Below, one piece after another: positions 26,301 to 36,900 of a stretch of 64,000 nt of DNA; within the stretch, counting starts at the first letter, position 1; every line of letters begins with the position of its first letter. Under the pieces are notes generated by a model. That model worked only from the letters and a program-made list of their open reading frames with translations, had not been told where the DNA came from and made no database searches. Made by a program: the position numbers and the translations under genes. The DNA lies in NCBI RefSeq assembly GCF_004027225.2, contig NC_044277.2:84208283-84272282 (forward strand). The letters are read 5' to 3'. The stretch is from Strigops habroptila (taxonomy: Eukaryota > Chordata > Aves > Psittaciformes > Psittacidae).

Positions 26301-29300
26301 TATCTTCCTTATGTATCCAAATCATTTGGATTTTCTTTTAACAGCACATTAAGAGACTACAATCAAGAAAATACTGGAAGAAAATGCCCAGAAGCACTTA
26401 TTGTGAAAAAAATCTGTTGATGAAGTGAGTTCTGAAATACAGATTTCCTAATGCATGGAAAAATATTTGGATTGCTCTGGAAATCATAATTTTTTGTTCT
26501 TTACCACATTTCAAAATACTCCAGAAAACATAAAGTATCACCTCCATTTTAAGTATGAGAAAATGAAGGCATTGAGTTAATTAGTGTCAAAGCAAAGATC
26601 CTCAATCTCTTAACTACACATCCTATCAAAAGCCTTGTGTTTGCTCTTCATCTGCCAATGCCTCTGGTTTCAGAGATGCATTATCCTTAAAATTCTTTCC
26701 ACTCCTGGAGGCAATAAAGCCAGAAGAGTCAGAAGTACATTCCCATGAGTCACTAAATTCTTTCATATGAGTATTTTATCACTAACCTTCAAAAATACTT
26801 TAGTGTAAATCAAATAATCCCAGCAAAGGTTTATAACATGGCCCATGGCTTCTGACTGGCTTGTCTGCAGCCACAAATGGGCCGAGAATGGGTATGAGTG
26901 TAGCACTCATATAGATTAATTTCAACTCTTAAGGCTTTCTCTATTATTACAGATAGCTGCTTCAGATTAGCTTCTGACTCTCTTCACCAGATCAGCTTCA
27001 CACCACACAAACCTTTGAGGATAACTCCAAAACGCATGTCTAGAAATGTGAAGCCTGGTCTGTGGTATTCTGAACCAAGTATGACTGCTTTCAACGTAAA
27101 TGAAGTTAGTAAGAGTGAGAGTGTTAGGTTAATGATTTGGGACTTCAGCCGAACCCCATTTAATGCTTTATGATGGAAAGAAGCTAAGTATTTTAAAGTA
27201 TTTGCAAAATAGGTTGTGAGATTTCAATAAATCTCTGAAAAGACTGAAAGACTTAGTTTGATACATTCAGGCAGACCTCAGTTCCACAGCATTCGTGAGC
27301 TGCTTCTACTGAGTTTCAACAGCAGCAGGTACACCAGCACATAAGCTAATCAATGTGCATGGAATATTGCTCCAACTTCAGTTTTTGCCATATAGCACTG
27401 AGGGACAGCTGCTTACTAGCTGCACAAACTTCTGAGTATCATGAACAGGCCAACTACACCAGGAATTGTACAGCATCTAGAGGAATTATTTGAAGGTGAA
27501 GGTACTGGCACCAAGCCTCTGGCTTCTCAAACAATGCTAACTTCATTTCAGAAAGACAAGGTCTGAAGTCATGCAAGAAACGGAAAAAGGAAGTTTTTAT
27601 TCATAGTCACACCCAAGAACACTGGATAGGGTTCATGTCAGACAGGTCAACGACAAAAGGCAATATCAATTAGCTAAGAACTTTAACATTTAGGTGGGAG
27701 GCAGTTACTAATACGTGGGAGGTTAGCATTCATGGTGAATGCTCCTGAAACAGAAAAAAAAATCCGTAACACTAGTGAAAACTGCTTTGTGCTACAATGA
27801 AGTTAGCCTAAGCAAAGCTATGAAGTCTGTTAGGTACATAGGTTACTAATGTAGATGCTCAGAATTAAAAGAAGACCACCCATCCACTCCATTAAACAAG
27901 ATGTTATTACAGTTACCTCACCCTTGTGGCCAATAGTTCTACAGTGCTACTGCATTTCATTAGGTCCAGACACTGCAAAAACGGGATCAGTTGCAATTCA
28001 ATTTCACTGTAACCCAGCCTCAGAGAAGCCAACAAAAACCAAAATCTGGTCACAGGGAACTTAAACCACAGACGAATTTCTGAACAGGAAGAGACAATTA
28101 AGTCCCGGTATTAATTCAGATGTTCAGAATGCAATACTACCAGCCCTTGAGCAGCATTACTGAGCTGTTTCTGTGTTTGAGAAGAACAGGTACCAAATTA
28201 GCTATTCCAAAAAGGCTGGCTCCAACTTCTCGAGCTGTGATCCTTAATAACAGAGTTCAGCTTTCAAAGGATCTTAGGGTTTATTTCCTCCCTGATAAAT
28301 GGAAATGTTGGGGTGAATTCCAAATTAACAGAATTGTCATCAGGAACGATCAAAATCAAGACTTAATATGGTATCTCCAACAGAGCTTATTAACTTTCAC
28401 TTACCAGTGGATGCAAGCTGGCTTCATGCTTTTAGTCAGTGCTCTCACAGAAGGTATTTAGTTCCACTGGAACTGAACATCCCTGTAATCTGCTCAAAGC
28501 AGTTAGTATGCCTGACTAGACTCAAAATGACCTCTCATCGAAACCCTCAGATGCATCCAAACCATAAATCGTGTCATTCCCAACACAAGAGCTACAATGC
28601 TGAGACGCTAAGATTGGTCATCCTTCAAGTTGACCACAGTTGCCATGCTGGGCTCTGTGCAGAAGACACAAAACTATTTCTAGACTAGAAATGACCCTTA
28701 TGCATGTGGATCTGGCATGATCACCCTAAACTATGTCCAAGCAATAGATTTCAATCTGAACAGGAGACAGTCCCAAGAAGAGAACATCTTTACATTTCCT
28801 ACCATTGTTAGTCCACAAACTTTGATAAATTGCATTCATATCACTAAGATCTCTTCCCACATTTTTCCCCCCTCCATTCCCCCTGAAAATTTCAAGTTGG
28901 TTTTAGAAAGATTAAGCCTGAAACACAGGGGAAGACATTAGCATTGCTATTCCATCAAAGACAGTTTCTAAACATCGCTCATGAAATTTACACAAGGCTG
29001 CTTTTGCCCTAACATCTTAAACTTTTATTGCGTTCTGCTCCATCAAGCAAAGTACCTTTGCAGACAAATGAAAAGAGTGAGCAGAGAGAACGTGTGTGTA
29101 GGGCAGGTGTAACACACCTGACAAAGGGCAGTTAAATGTGATGCAAGTGAGCATGATGCACATGAAACAGTCATGACGGCCTTATCCTGTTTTTATTTTC
29201 CTGTCTACTATTACAGTCAGCTTCCAAAATAAAAGCTTATTCTCACAGAATAGGTGATCTGTGCTAGTACATAGCCTGAGACCCAAGGAGGGAGTTAACG

Positions 29301-32300
29301 GCAAAACAAAAGATATATAAAATAGTCTTCCAGATTTCAAAGTATGGAGAACTTCAGTACAAGTTCAGCTCTACAGCACAAAAATAACATTTATACCCGT
29401 TATTTAAGAATACTTTCTTAGTCATGTTAGAAGCAAAACATTTCGTTTAAAATAAGTTAAACCTGATGCTTGACCCAATTTGATAGCAGAGAAGTCCTTT
29501 TTAAGGACCTTTGGGGTCACCAAAATACATAGCATATAAGAGGGGGGAACCCACAAGATAAGACCATTAGTAATTTGGAATTCTGTAGACTCTCACTCTG
29601 AATAACAGTCTTATTATTTTCTAAGAAAAAGAGACTCCTGTGATTGCAATACCTCCAGAAAGCATGTCTTGCCTAACACAGCAAGTGCTTCCATCACACA
29701 AATGACTCTGGGAGAGGACAGAGAGCAAAAACCCACAAGTTTTCTGCTTCAAATTTCTATCCCTAAAGGCAGCCAGAGTCAGTTACTTAGCCATAACTCA
29801 AACATCTATTAATCATAACTGTTACGAGTGAAGAGAAATACTTTTTGTGGACAATTGGTATGCTGGAGGAAAGGGATGCCATCCTTGACAGGCCTGAGAG
29901 ATGGGCCCATGAAAACCTCATCTAGTTCAACAAGACCAAGTGCAAGGTCCTGCAACTAGGTTGGGGCAATGCCAAGCACAAACACAGGCTGGGTGGAGAA
30001 TGGACTGAGGCAGCCCTGAGGAGGACTTCAGAGTATTGGTTGACAAGAAGCTCAACATGAGACAGCAATGTGTGACTGCAGCCCAGAAAGCAAACCGTAC
30101 CCTGGGCTGCATCAAAGGGAGCGTGGCCAGCAGGCTGAGGGAGGTGACTCACTCTGCTCTGGTGAAACCTCATCTGAAGTTCTGTGTTCAGCTCTGGGGC
30201 TCTCAACACAAGAGGGAGGTGGGCCTGCTCAAGCGAGTCCAGAGGAGGCCACGAAGATGCTCAGATGGCTGGAGCACCTCCCCTGTGAAGGCAGGCTGAG
30301 AGAGTTGGGCTTGTTCAGCCTGGAGAAGAGAAGGCTCTGGAAGACCTTATAGCAGCCTTCCAGTACCTAAAGGGGGCCTACAGGAAATTTGGAGCGGGAC
30401 TTTTTACAAGGGCATGTAGGGATAGGACGAGGGGGAATGGCTTTAAACTGAAAGAGCATACGTTCAGTCCCATCTTTAACTGAAAGAGGATAGATTTAGA
30501 TTAGATGTAGGGAAGAAGTTCTTTACTGTGAGGGTAGTGAGGCCCTGGCACAGATTGCCCAGAGAAGCTGTGGCTGCCCCATCCCTGGCTGTGCTCAAGG
30601 CCAGGTTGGACAGGGCTTGGAGCAACCTGGTCTAGTGGAAGGTGTCCCTGCCCATGGTGTGTGGGGGGGTGGAATTAGATGATCTTTAAGGTCCCTTCCA
30701 ACCCAAACCACTCTATGATGATTAAGAGTGAAAAGAATGCTGACTTGAGTTGAAAATTCAATAACTGGTATGTAATAGCCTCTGAAGTTGCCCAATGAAC
30801 TTCCTCCAGAAACGTAACAGATATATTTTCAAGATACTTTCAACAAACCCCAGAAGGAAGAGTTTCTAGATAAGACTGACTTTTTCTGCTTAAAAATCTC
30901 ACCAATTTATTCAAGTATATCTTGAAAAATTGTATTTATTGTGCAATGGTAATCACTGCACTCTTGAGAGGGCTTAACCAGTTAAATACACAATTTGCAG
31001 ATCTTTATTCTTTATTGCAAGACTGGATTCAACTGAGGCCTAAGAAAGATTAACAAATGTTAATCTACAACCTTATCTGAATCAAGTAATAAATGAAAAA
31101 GAATTTACATATGGAGAACACAAACAGATTTTGCTATTTTTCCGTGAGAAGACTTCAAAGAAGTCCTTGGATAATGTTACGGACCTTAAGTATTTTCCTG
31201 AAATCTCTCAGTCATTTCATCATCAGAGAACAGTTACTCACAGTATACAATATAAGAACTCGCTTTACACACACAATATGGAATGCCTCCCTAAGCAAAA
31301 TTTCTGATTTACAGTACCATCATCCAATATTTTTCCTTCTGCATTACACTAGAATATCTGAAATCCAAACGTACAAGCGTCCAGCATCTACCAATCTAAG
31401 AACTAGTGAGCTCTGAAACAGCTTTCCATATTTCATTAGTTTGCGTGAATACTTAGACCGTAACTACAGTCAAAATAAAACAAGTAGTTCTGCTGGCGGT
31501 GACAACAATAAAACTTTTTGTTGTTTGCAATTCTATTTCTGAATAAAAGTCACAGAAGGCCCTTACACCTGCTTCACCTTTGCTTTTACACAATATTGAA
31601 GGGGTTCCTCCTTAACAAGCATTACATCTGTGGGAAGAGCCATAACCAGAGAACTTTATTGCAAGCTCGGACACACCTCACACACTATTTGATGCTGTAA
31701 AGCCAGTTACAGCATCCAAGTAACACCTACTGCATAAAGCAATTTGGGAACACTGTTGCAACTCGGACAGGTCTAAATTATTCTGGGGACAGCTTCATCC
31801 TCCAAAGAGGAGCTCCAAAAATAACAAAAACCACAAACACACACCCCCCACCCCCCAAATCCCACCAAAGAAAACATCACCACCACACACCAACAAAACA
31901 AGGCACCACACAGGGATTAAAAGTAAAAAAACCCAAACAACTCAGAGTAGCTGTAAATTCACCTGCACCTAAAAGGTCTATCTTCTGGATCATCACAAAC
32001 TCCCACTGTAATAAAGGGTATCTCCAAGTGCTACTCACCCCTTCTAAGCAAATTTAATCAAACAGCAAGCTACAGCTTCTCTGCATAGAACATACCTTAA
32101 GGATTTAATGGTAAGTTTAATAAGCTGATTCTAGGACCCTGATTCTTTCAACTGCTCTCATGTGTCCAAATCCACTACTCCATGATCCACCTGAAGCACT
32201 TTTTTCCTTTCCTATTGCCCCCCAAGCCACAAAACCATATAACTTCTAGTGGTGCCCTATTCATGAACTCTTTCAATAGTATGTCTTTCTGCAGGCTTCC

Positions 32301-33293
32301 TCCTAAAGACTTACATCTACCATCTTGACTACAGTCAAAATATTGCTCAGACATCAATATCTATGTACTTAAAGATGAAGAGGTGCATGAATGTCATCTG
32401 ACCACTTCCTTTGTATTAGTCTTTCCATTTCCTCACATCTGACTCGTTTTTTTAGACCAAGGAAACAACAGATTTTGCCTTTGTTTATAAGCACACACCC
32501 CATTGGGATACCTTGGGAAACGCTACCAGAAAACAAAAACTCGAGATATCTGGTAACTTCGAGAGTACAAAAGGCATGTCTCAATAAGTCAACATGAAGA
32601 CTGAAGACGGTTTGCATTTCTTGTGACTCAGAAGATAGCCTTAAGCCAACCGAGATAGACAGCGGTTGTCAGGCTCATCTCTACAGGTCGTTTCCTTATC
32701 ACCCGGGCTCCCATGTTTCGCTAGCTCGGGGTGCTACCCGCACCAAACAGCGGTCTCCCCTAACACCGACGCCCCCCACCCCCAGCACGGGCTTTTGCCA
32801 ACACCACCAGCCTGCAGGGACTGACCGCCCGCCCGCTCCCCCAGAGCCCCCGCAATCCCTATGACCGGCCGCCTTCCCCCGCTCACCCCTCAGCGCGGAG
32901 CACTCCCTAATGCCGCCATACCCCCCCGCCGACAGCAGGACACCCCTTCCCACAGCGCTGCGCGCCCGCCTCAGAGCAAGCGGCCTCCCTCTCTCCCTTC
33001 CCCCGCCCCGCGCGCCGGCCCAACGGACAAAACGGCCGCGAGCGGCTCGCGCGGAAGCCGCCGCCCCCCCCCTTCCCCCGCCGCAGCGGCGGGGAAGAGC
33101 CGAGCCAACGGCGCCGCTCGCTCCCTCAACGCGGGGCGGACAGCGACGGCAAGGGGGGGACCCGTTCCCGGCGCGCCTCACTCACCACGACGTGAGCGCC
33201 GGGCAGCTTGAGAGGCTTGGGGCTGATGAGCGGCGACACCATGTAGAGGAGGAGGACGAAGGCCACGATAAAGGCGGCCGCCAGGAGCAGCAT
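11220..33293 (-). CDS. KDSR: KDSR, 3-ketodihydrosphingosine reductase (10 coding exons, 332 aa)
   Basis: NADPH-dependent short-chain dehydrogenase that reduces 3-ketodihydrosphingosine to dihydrosphingosine, the second step of de novo sphingolipid synthesis; it sits in the ER membrane with the catalytic domain facing the cytosol (family knowledge). Exons in transcript order: 33293-33186, 25308-25219, 24108-24052, 19902-19837, 19691-19596, 18524-18333, 16508-16425, 13741-13658, 11796-11695, 11339-11220. Seen in the translation: hydrophobic N-terminal anchor at 1-23, Rossmann motif TGGSSGIG at 38-45, NCAG at 120-123, the tetrad N145/S172/Y186/K190 (YSPTK), and a hydrophobic C-terminal segment near 294-311. 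The length equals the 332 aa I recall for human KDSR. The start ATG has G at -3 and opens the anchor sequence. All introns are GT-AG and all are phase 0. VPS4B lies upstream in the same orientation. Identification is secure. Confidence 0.97.
11695..11796 (-). CDS. KDSR: KDSR coding exon 9
   Basis: Codes residues 260-293 (begins [16 protein letters not shown]). Acceptor ATCCAG, donor GTAAGA. It precedes the C-terminal hydrophobic segment. Confidence 0.96.
13658..13741 (-). CDS. KDSR: KDSR coding exon 8
   Basis: Codes residues 232-259 (begins [14 protein letters not shown]). Acceptor TAAAG, donor GTAAGT. Length is 84 bp. Confidence 0.95.
14301..14399 (+). repeat. C/A-rich simple-repeat tract in KDSR intron 7
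   Basis: Bases 14313-14388 contain only C and A. In the KDSR transcript sense this is a U/G-only tract. Confidence 0.9.
16425..16508 (-). CDS. KDSR: KDSR coding exon 7
   Basis: Codes residues 204-231, including [15 protein letters not shown], the cofactor/substrate-loop region downstream of YxxxK. Acceptor ATACAG, donor GTAAAT. Confidence 0.96.
18333..18524 (-). CDS. KDSR: KDSR coding exon 6 (catalytic exon)
   Basis: Codes residues 140-203, with N145, S172/S173 and the YxxxK pair Y186/K190. Acceptor GTACAG, donor GTACGT. It is the longest KDSR exon (192 bp) and holds most of the active site. Confidence 0.97.
19596..19691 (-). CDS. KDSR: KDSR coding exon 5
   Basis: Codes residues 108-139, including the NCAG motif at 120-123, the counterpart of the NNAG motif of classical SDRs. 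Acceptor TTTCAG, donor GTGAGT. Confidence 0.95.
19837..19902 (-). CDS. KDSR: KDSR coding exon 4
   Basis: Codes residues 86-107 (begins [13 protein letters not shown]). Acceptor TTCCAG, donor GTGAGG. Only 145 bp of intron separate it from exon 5. Confidence 0.94.
20009..20040 (+). repeat. Short C/A-only tract in KDSR intron 3
   Basis: Thirty-two bases of only C and A (AAACAAACCAAAACAAAA-like). It has the same strand sense as the other C/A tracts. Confidence 0.8.
20944..21118 (-). mobile_element. CR1 LINE 3' fragment in KDSR intron 3
   Basis: Plus strand reads 'catagaatgatataatggtt', then 'gaagggaccttaaagatcat', and runs to 'ctctgggcaacctg'. It is more diverged than other copies here and in the same orientation as KDSR. 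Confidence 0.88.
23708..23732 (+). repeat. 25-bp A homopolymer in KDSR intron 3
   Basis: Uninterrupted run of A on plus (T in the KDSR transcript). There is no adjacent coding-like sequence to suggest a processed pseudogene. Confidence 0.9.
24052..24108 (-). CDS. KDSR: KDSR coding exon 3
   Basis: Codes residues 67-85 ([19 protein letters not shown]), a lysine-rich helix. Acceptor TTTCAG, donor GTAAGA. At 57 bp it is the shortest KDSR coding exon and is too short to be noticed as an open frame. Confidence 0.94.
25219..25308 (-). CDS. KDSR: KDSR coding exon 2
   Basis: Codes residues 37-66 and carries the dinucleotide-binding motif TGGSSGIG. It is flanked by acceptor TTTTAG and donor GTAAGT. 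Length is 90 bp. Confidence 0.96.
29857..30720 (+). mobile_element. Longest CR1 LINE fragment (about 860 bp) in KDSR intron 1
   Basis: Includes sequence upstream of the usual 3' tip: 'ttcaacaagaccaagtgcaa', 'ctgggctgcatcaaaggga' and the 3' end 'ccaacccaaaccactctatg'. It is antisense to KDSR. A short internal duplication of the 'ctttaaactgaaagag' segment occurs near 30438-30490. Its frames are broken, so it is inactive. Confidence 0.92.
31815..31920 (+). repeat. C/A-rich simple-repeat tract in KDSR intron 1
   Basis: Bases 31823-31859 are almost purely C and A, followed by further CCACCAAA-like units. It gives a U/G-rich stretch in the KDSR pre-mRNA. Confidence 0.85.
33186..33293 (-). CDS. KDSR: KDSR coding exon 1
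   Basis: Codes residues 1-36. It starts [20 protein letters not shown], an uncleaved-type hydrophobic anchor, and ends PGAHVV. The donor GTGAGT follows directly at 33185. It lies inside the CpG island. Confidence 0.96.
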
Positions 33294-33503
33294 GGCTCGG
33301 GCTGCGCTCGCGGAAGGGCCGCGGCCAGCGGAGGGGGGGGCCCGAGCCCCTCAGGCGGCGGTGGCGGCAGGTGCTGCCGTACGGGGAACGCCGACCGCGG
33401 GGCGCCGCAGCACCGGGCGGGGGGGGTGGGGGGGGAGAGGAGGGAAGGCGCTGCTACGGGGCGAGCGAGGAGGAGGAAGGTCCGGCCGCCGTCCCGCGAC
33501 CTG

Positions 33504-33608
33504 ATTGGCTGCTGAGGGGAGCGCAGGCCTGCGCGCTCGGATTGGTTGGCGAGGAAAGCGAAGGTGCCCGTGGATTGGCAGAGGGGCAGGACCGCGTTCG
33601 GAGATTGG
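33504..33608 (-). promoter_or_regulatory. Array of four CCAAT boxes upstream of KDSR
   Basis: CCAAT pentamers (minus-strand sense) occupy 33504-33508, 33541-33545, 33574-33578 and 33604-33608. Start-to-start spacing is 37, 33 and 30 bp. The context CAGCCAATCAG at the first is a canonical NF-Y site. The array lies about 210-315 bp upstream of the KDSR ATG. Confidence 0.75.
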
Positions 33609-33784
33609 AGCCCGAGGGGGTTTGTGGGGTCAGCGCCGGAGGCAAAGGGCGGCCGGGGCGGGGGGACACGAGAGGCTCCCCTCCGAGGAGGCGGCACCGG
33701 GCGGCCGCCCCCTGCCGGCCGAGCAGCAGCGCCGCGCCTGCCGCCCCGCGGGGTCTTTGCTCGGGGAGGCGGGGACCTTGCCCC

Positions 33785-33792
33785 GTCACGTG
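33785..33792. promoter_or_regulatory. E-box GTCACGTG in the KDSR promoter
   Basis: Canonical CACGTG core with a 5' GT, matching USF/TFE-type and most of the CLEAR consensus. It lies about 490 bp upstream of the KDSR start codon. Confidence 0.5.
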
Positions 33793-33900
33793 GGGCGGGC
33801 GGCCGCTTCCCGCCGAAAGGGAGGGGCGGGGCCAGGCCGGGCCTGAGGCGGCGTGAGGCGAGGTGAGCTGAGGTGGACTGGGCCAGCGTCCCGGCCTTGG

Positions 33901-36900
33901 GGGGACGGCTGCCGGCGCCTGGGGAAGGCTTTTCCGGGCTGAGTGATGAAGAACTGGGCCCTTGTGCAGGTACCGGCTTTTAGCGAGAGGCCTAGCTCGG
34001 GGCATCTCCGTGCCGCTGCAGAGGCGTGCGTGTGTTCAGTGTGAGCCCCGAGTGCTCCTTTCACCAGGCGCCAAACGCCGGTTTGGGGAGGGGAAGAGAA
34101 AAACAAACAGTGATGGTTAAGTATGGCAATATTAAGCACTTATCTTGGCTTCCTCATGTGCTTACAAAAATGCCCTGAATAATAAGCACCTCTTTGTGCG
34201 CAGACTTTGTAATACGTTGCCCGAGGTTACCAATTGACGCAACTCAAAACGGTGGAGATGTGTCAGGCTGCTCCTGCGACAGACATGCACTGGGAAGAGG
34301 AGCGAGAGCAGAGGGTGCTCTCTTCTGTGGGAAAACAAAAACGTTTTATGAAAGATAATTGACTGACTTTATCACAGGCGGGTTTTAAAGCCTCTTTTAC
34401 GTCATCGCCTCCAGTAAAACCAGACGTGGATTCTGCCAGACTCGGTTTCTGGAGCAGTTGAGCTCCACTGTTTTCTGCTGGCTGCGGTTGGGCTTAACGC
34501 TGCTACCTTCTAAAATCTAAAAATCCGATGTTTTTTTCAACATGCTGTTCCCTGCTGGGTGAAACTACAGGTTTTTCGAGTTAGTTGCACGAGAAAAGGA
34601 CAAAAGCATGTTTTTCAGCTGTTAGGCGCAATAGTCGAAGAAAGATTAAAACAAAGAAACCAGCCAAAACAACCCCCTTCCAGAGCAGTCCAAATAAAAT
34701 AATTCATATATTTGACTTAAATATTTACACATTTATTTAGTATAAATGTTTGCGTTTGATTTTTATTTTTTTAATTTAGGCTATAATTATGTGTAACTTT
34801 AAAGCTCTCTCAAAATACTTTTTCTTAATAGCTACTATGCAGTCGTTGACTTGCACAAAATAGTTCACAGAAAAGCCCCAAAACCCCCTAGGCAAGAGGG
34901 TGTGCAGAAGGGCGTGAAAATAATACTGGAGAGATTAGAAGTAGTGAGTAGGTGGAAATGGGAACAGATGTGTAGGCAGGGATTATGCAGTTTTCAGGGG
35001 GAGAACAAAGAACCTGAACTTGATGCAGTAAAAGGATGAGAAACCCAAGAATTAATCGTGAAATGGGATTCACCTGGAATATGTCTTTGGTGGCATTTTG
35101 AGTTCAGTGCTGCAAAGGCGGAGGTATGAGGAAGTGAGAGGAAGAAACCGTGCATAATAAGATGCTAGCTGCTGCAGTGCCAACCATGGAAATTGATCAG
35201 CAGTCCCTCTAAGAAAAGACAGAGTGTTAATTATATTGTTAGCAGAAGTCAAATAAGATGTGGACTGGAAAAAACAGCAATAAAATATGTTCATTTCCTC
35301 TTTTACACATAGGACAGTCTATATGTGTTCTCTTTCCAACAATATTAAATTAACATAAAAGAGGAGATTAATCAGGTAATAATTATAGACTATTTATAGA
35401 CTTCCACCATGGAAGACAGTGAGGCTTTCAAAGCTCAAATGTCAGCAATATAGAGATAAAGCAGAGCAGGCAGAGATAAATCCATCTTTCACAATATAGT
35501 ATCACTCGCAACATCAAGGTGAGGTGAGGGCACGGGTGCAAGAAATCATCTGCAGTAAACTGCTAGTAAGATGATGGTTAAATGTATTGGTAGGGGGCCA
35601 TTAAAAGCCTTGAACGCGTGATGTGGTCCTGATCAGTCACGGTTAAAATCAATGACATCTTACAAGCCACATTTTAAAAACCCTTCTGGACTAATGTGGA
35701 CTTCCCTTATAGTAGATTTTATGGTGAAATCCCTACTGCTTTTTTCTTTTGGCTGAGAGGCAACCTCACAACCTCGGGGCTGACTGTGCAGCTGTGATAA
35801 CGTCTGCTCTTGTTTTGTTCTCTGGATTGTAAAGTGTCATGTGAAAAATACAATCAAAGGTGAAGGAAGACCTTATGAACTGCATACAAGTCACTGGTGA
35901 ATTCCCCAGCAGATTTTTTTGATTCTTTTAAAGTCTACCAACGGAAACTAAAGTTTGCCCTGCCTGAGTTGCCTGGTTTGTATTCCTCTCATATGACCTC
36001 ATTCACGGAGGAAATGCATTCCTGGCACAAGGGAATTGTTTACTATAGAACTGTTTTCTCAATGACGGTGGAACTAGAAGTTGAATGCTAATGTAAACAT
36101 CGTTGCTCTCCATTCCAGACTGAGGTTGTACATAAAGCAGTGCTTAATTAATCTGACCTTCATAAATAATATTCACAAAGTGTATAATTTTAAAGAGCAA
36201 GTTGACCAATGTCTGTGCATACCCTGAGGATGGGGAGGGAAAAAGAATGGATAAAACATGCTCATTGCTTTGATAATTAATCTTTAGAAGAAGCTTCGGT
36301 ACAAGTGATGTGTTTAGAGACGGAGAGGGAATACAATAAAAGTAGATGAAAGCAGCCAAACTATAAGAGCTGTTGCAGCTGTGGTTTTCTGCTTCCTCGG
36401 TTTTGTTAATTTAATCTTTCAACAGACTTTTACAATAACAATATTGCGGGTTGAGATACTCAGTATGAATTAAAGCGTGGCAACTAAAGAATCAAAGCTG
36501 TCATTTGAACATGGAAACAAATTTGTGAATTGGTAATACTGCAGCACAAATGGCTGATATTAGAAATGTCCTTTTGATCTTCTTCTTAAGAGATAAATGC
36601 TCCCAAAACATACCAGGTACACGTAAAAGAAATATGTCTTGTTTTAAGACTCCTTTGGGAGAAGGGATGAAGTTTTAGAAGAGCAGGTAGCAAGGTTGCA
36701 ACCTCCAGCCACTGGAGTCACTTGTATTGTCCCCAGCTATTCATCTGCTGAACATTCTGGTTGTCTTTTCTGCGTATTTTGAAGGAGGAGAGGAGATCAG
36801 GAGCTATAGGCTATACTGCGATAAAGCTGGGGACTTCTTCATGTGATTTGCATCCAGCCTGTCCTAGTGCATTTAGAAAAAGAAACCGTCGTGAAAGAGT

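Larger units (their letters stand above)
25309..33185 (-). other. KDSR: KDSR intron 1
   Basis: A 7.9-kb phase-0 intron, the longest in the gene. It holds the largest CR1 fragment of the window (29857-30720) and a C/A tract (31815-31920). Overlapping open frames at about 27855-28941 show no family resemblance or splice pattern. Confidence 0.85.
32700..33900 (-). promoter_or_regulatory. KDSR: KDSR CpG-island promoter
   Basis: A GC- and CpG-rich island spans exon 1 and the upstream region. Upstream of the ATG there is a G-run-rich block (33415-33444), four CCAAT boxes read as ATTGG on the plus strand (33504, 33541, 33574, 33604), an E-box GTCACGTG (33785-33792) and a GC box (about 33822-33831). 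No TATA box is obvious, which fits a broad housekeeping-type promoter. The transcription start cannot be fixed from sequence. Confidence 0.85.

Noticed and set aside
27855-28941. Cluster of overlapping plus-strand frames in KDSR intron 1
   Set aside because: No shared frame, domain or splice pattern; consistent with chance in relatively stop-poor DNA.
30036-30352. Open frames within the KDSR intron 1 element
   Set aside because: They are fragments of CR1 sequence, broken by stops, not a host gene or an active element.
32699-34139. Several open frames of 100-200 codons around KDSR exon 1
   Set aside because: GC-rich CpG-island DNA has few stop codons; the translations are low-complexity A/G/P/R-rich in all frames. 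Only exon 1 (33293-33186) is supported.
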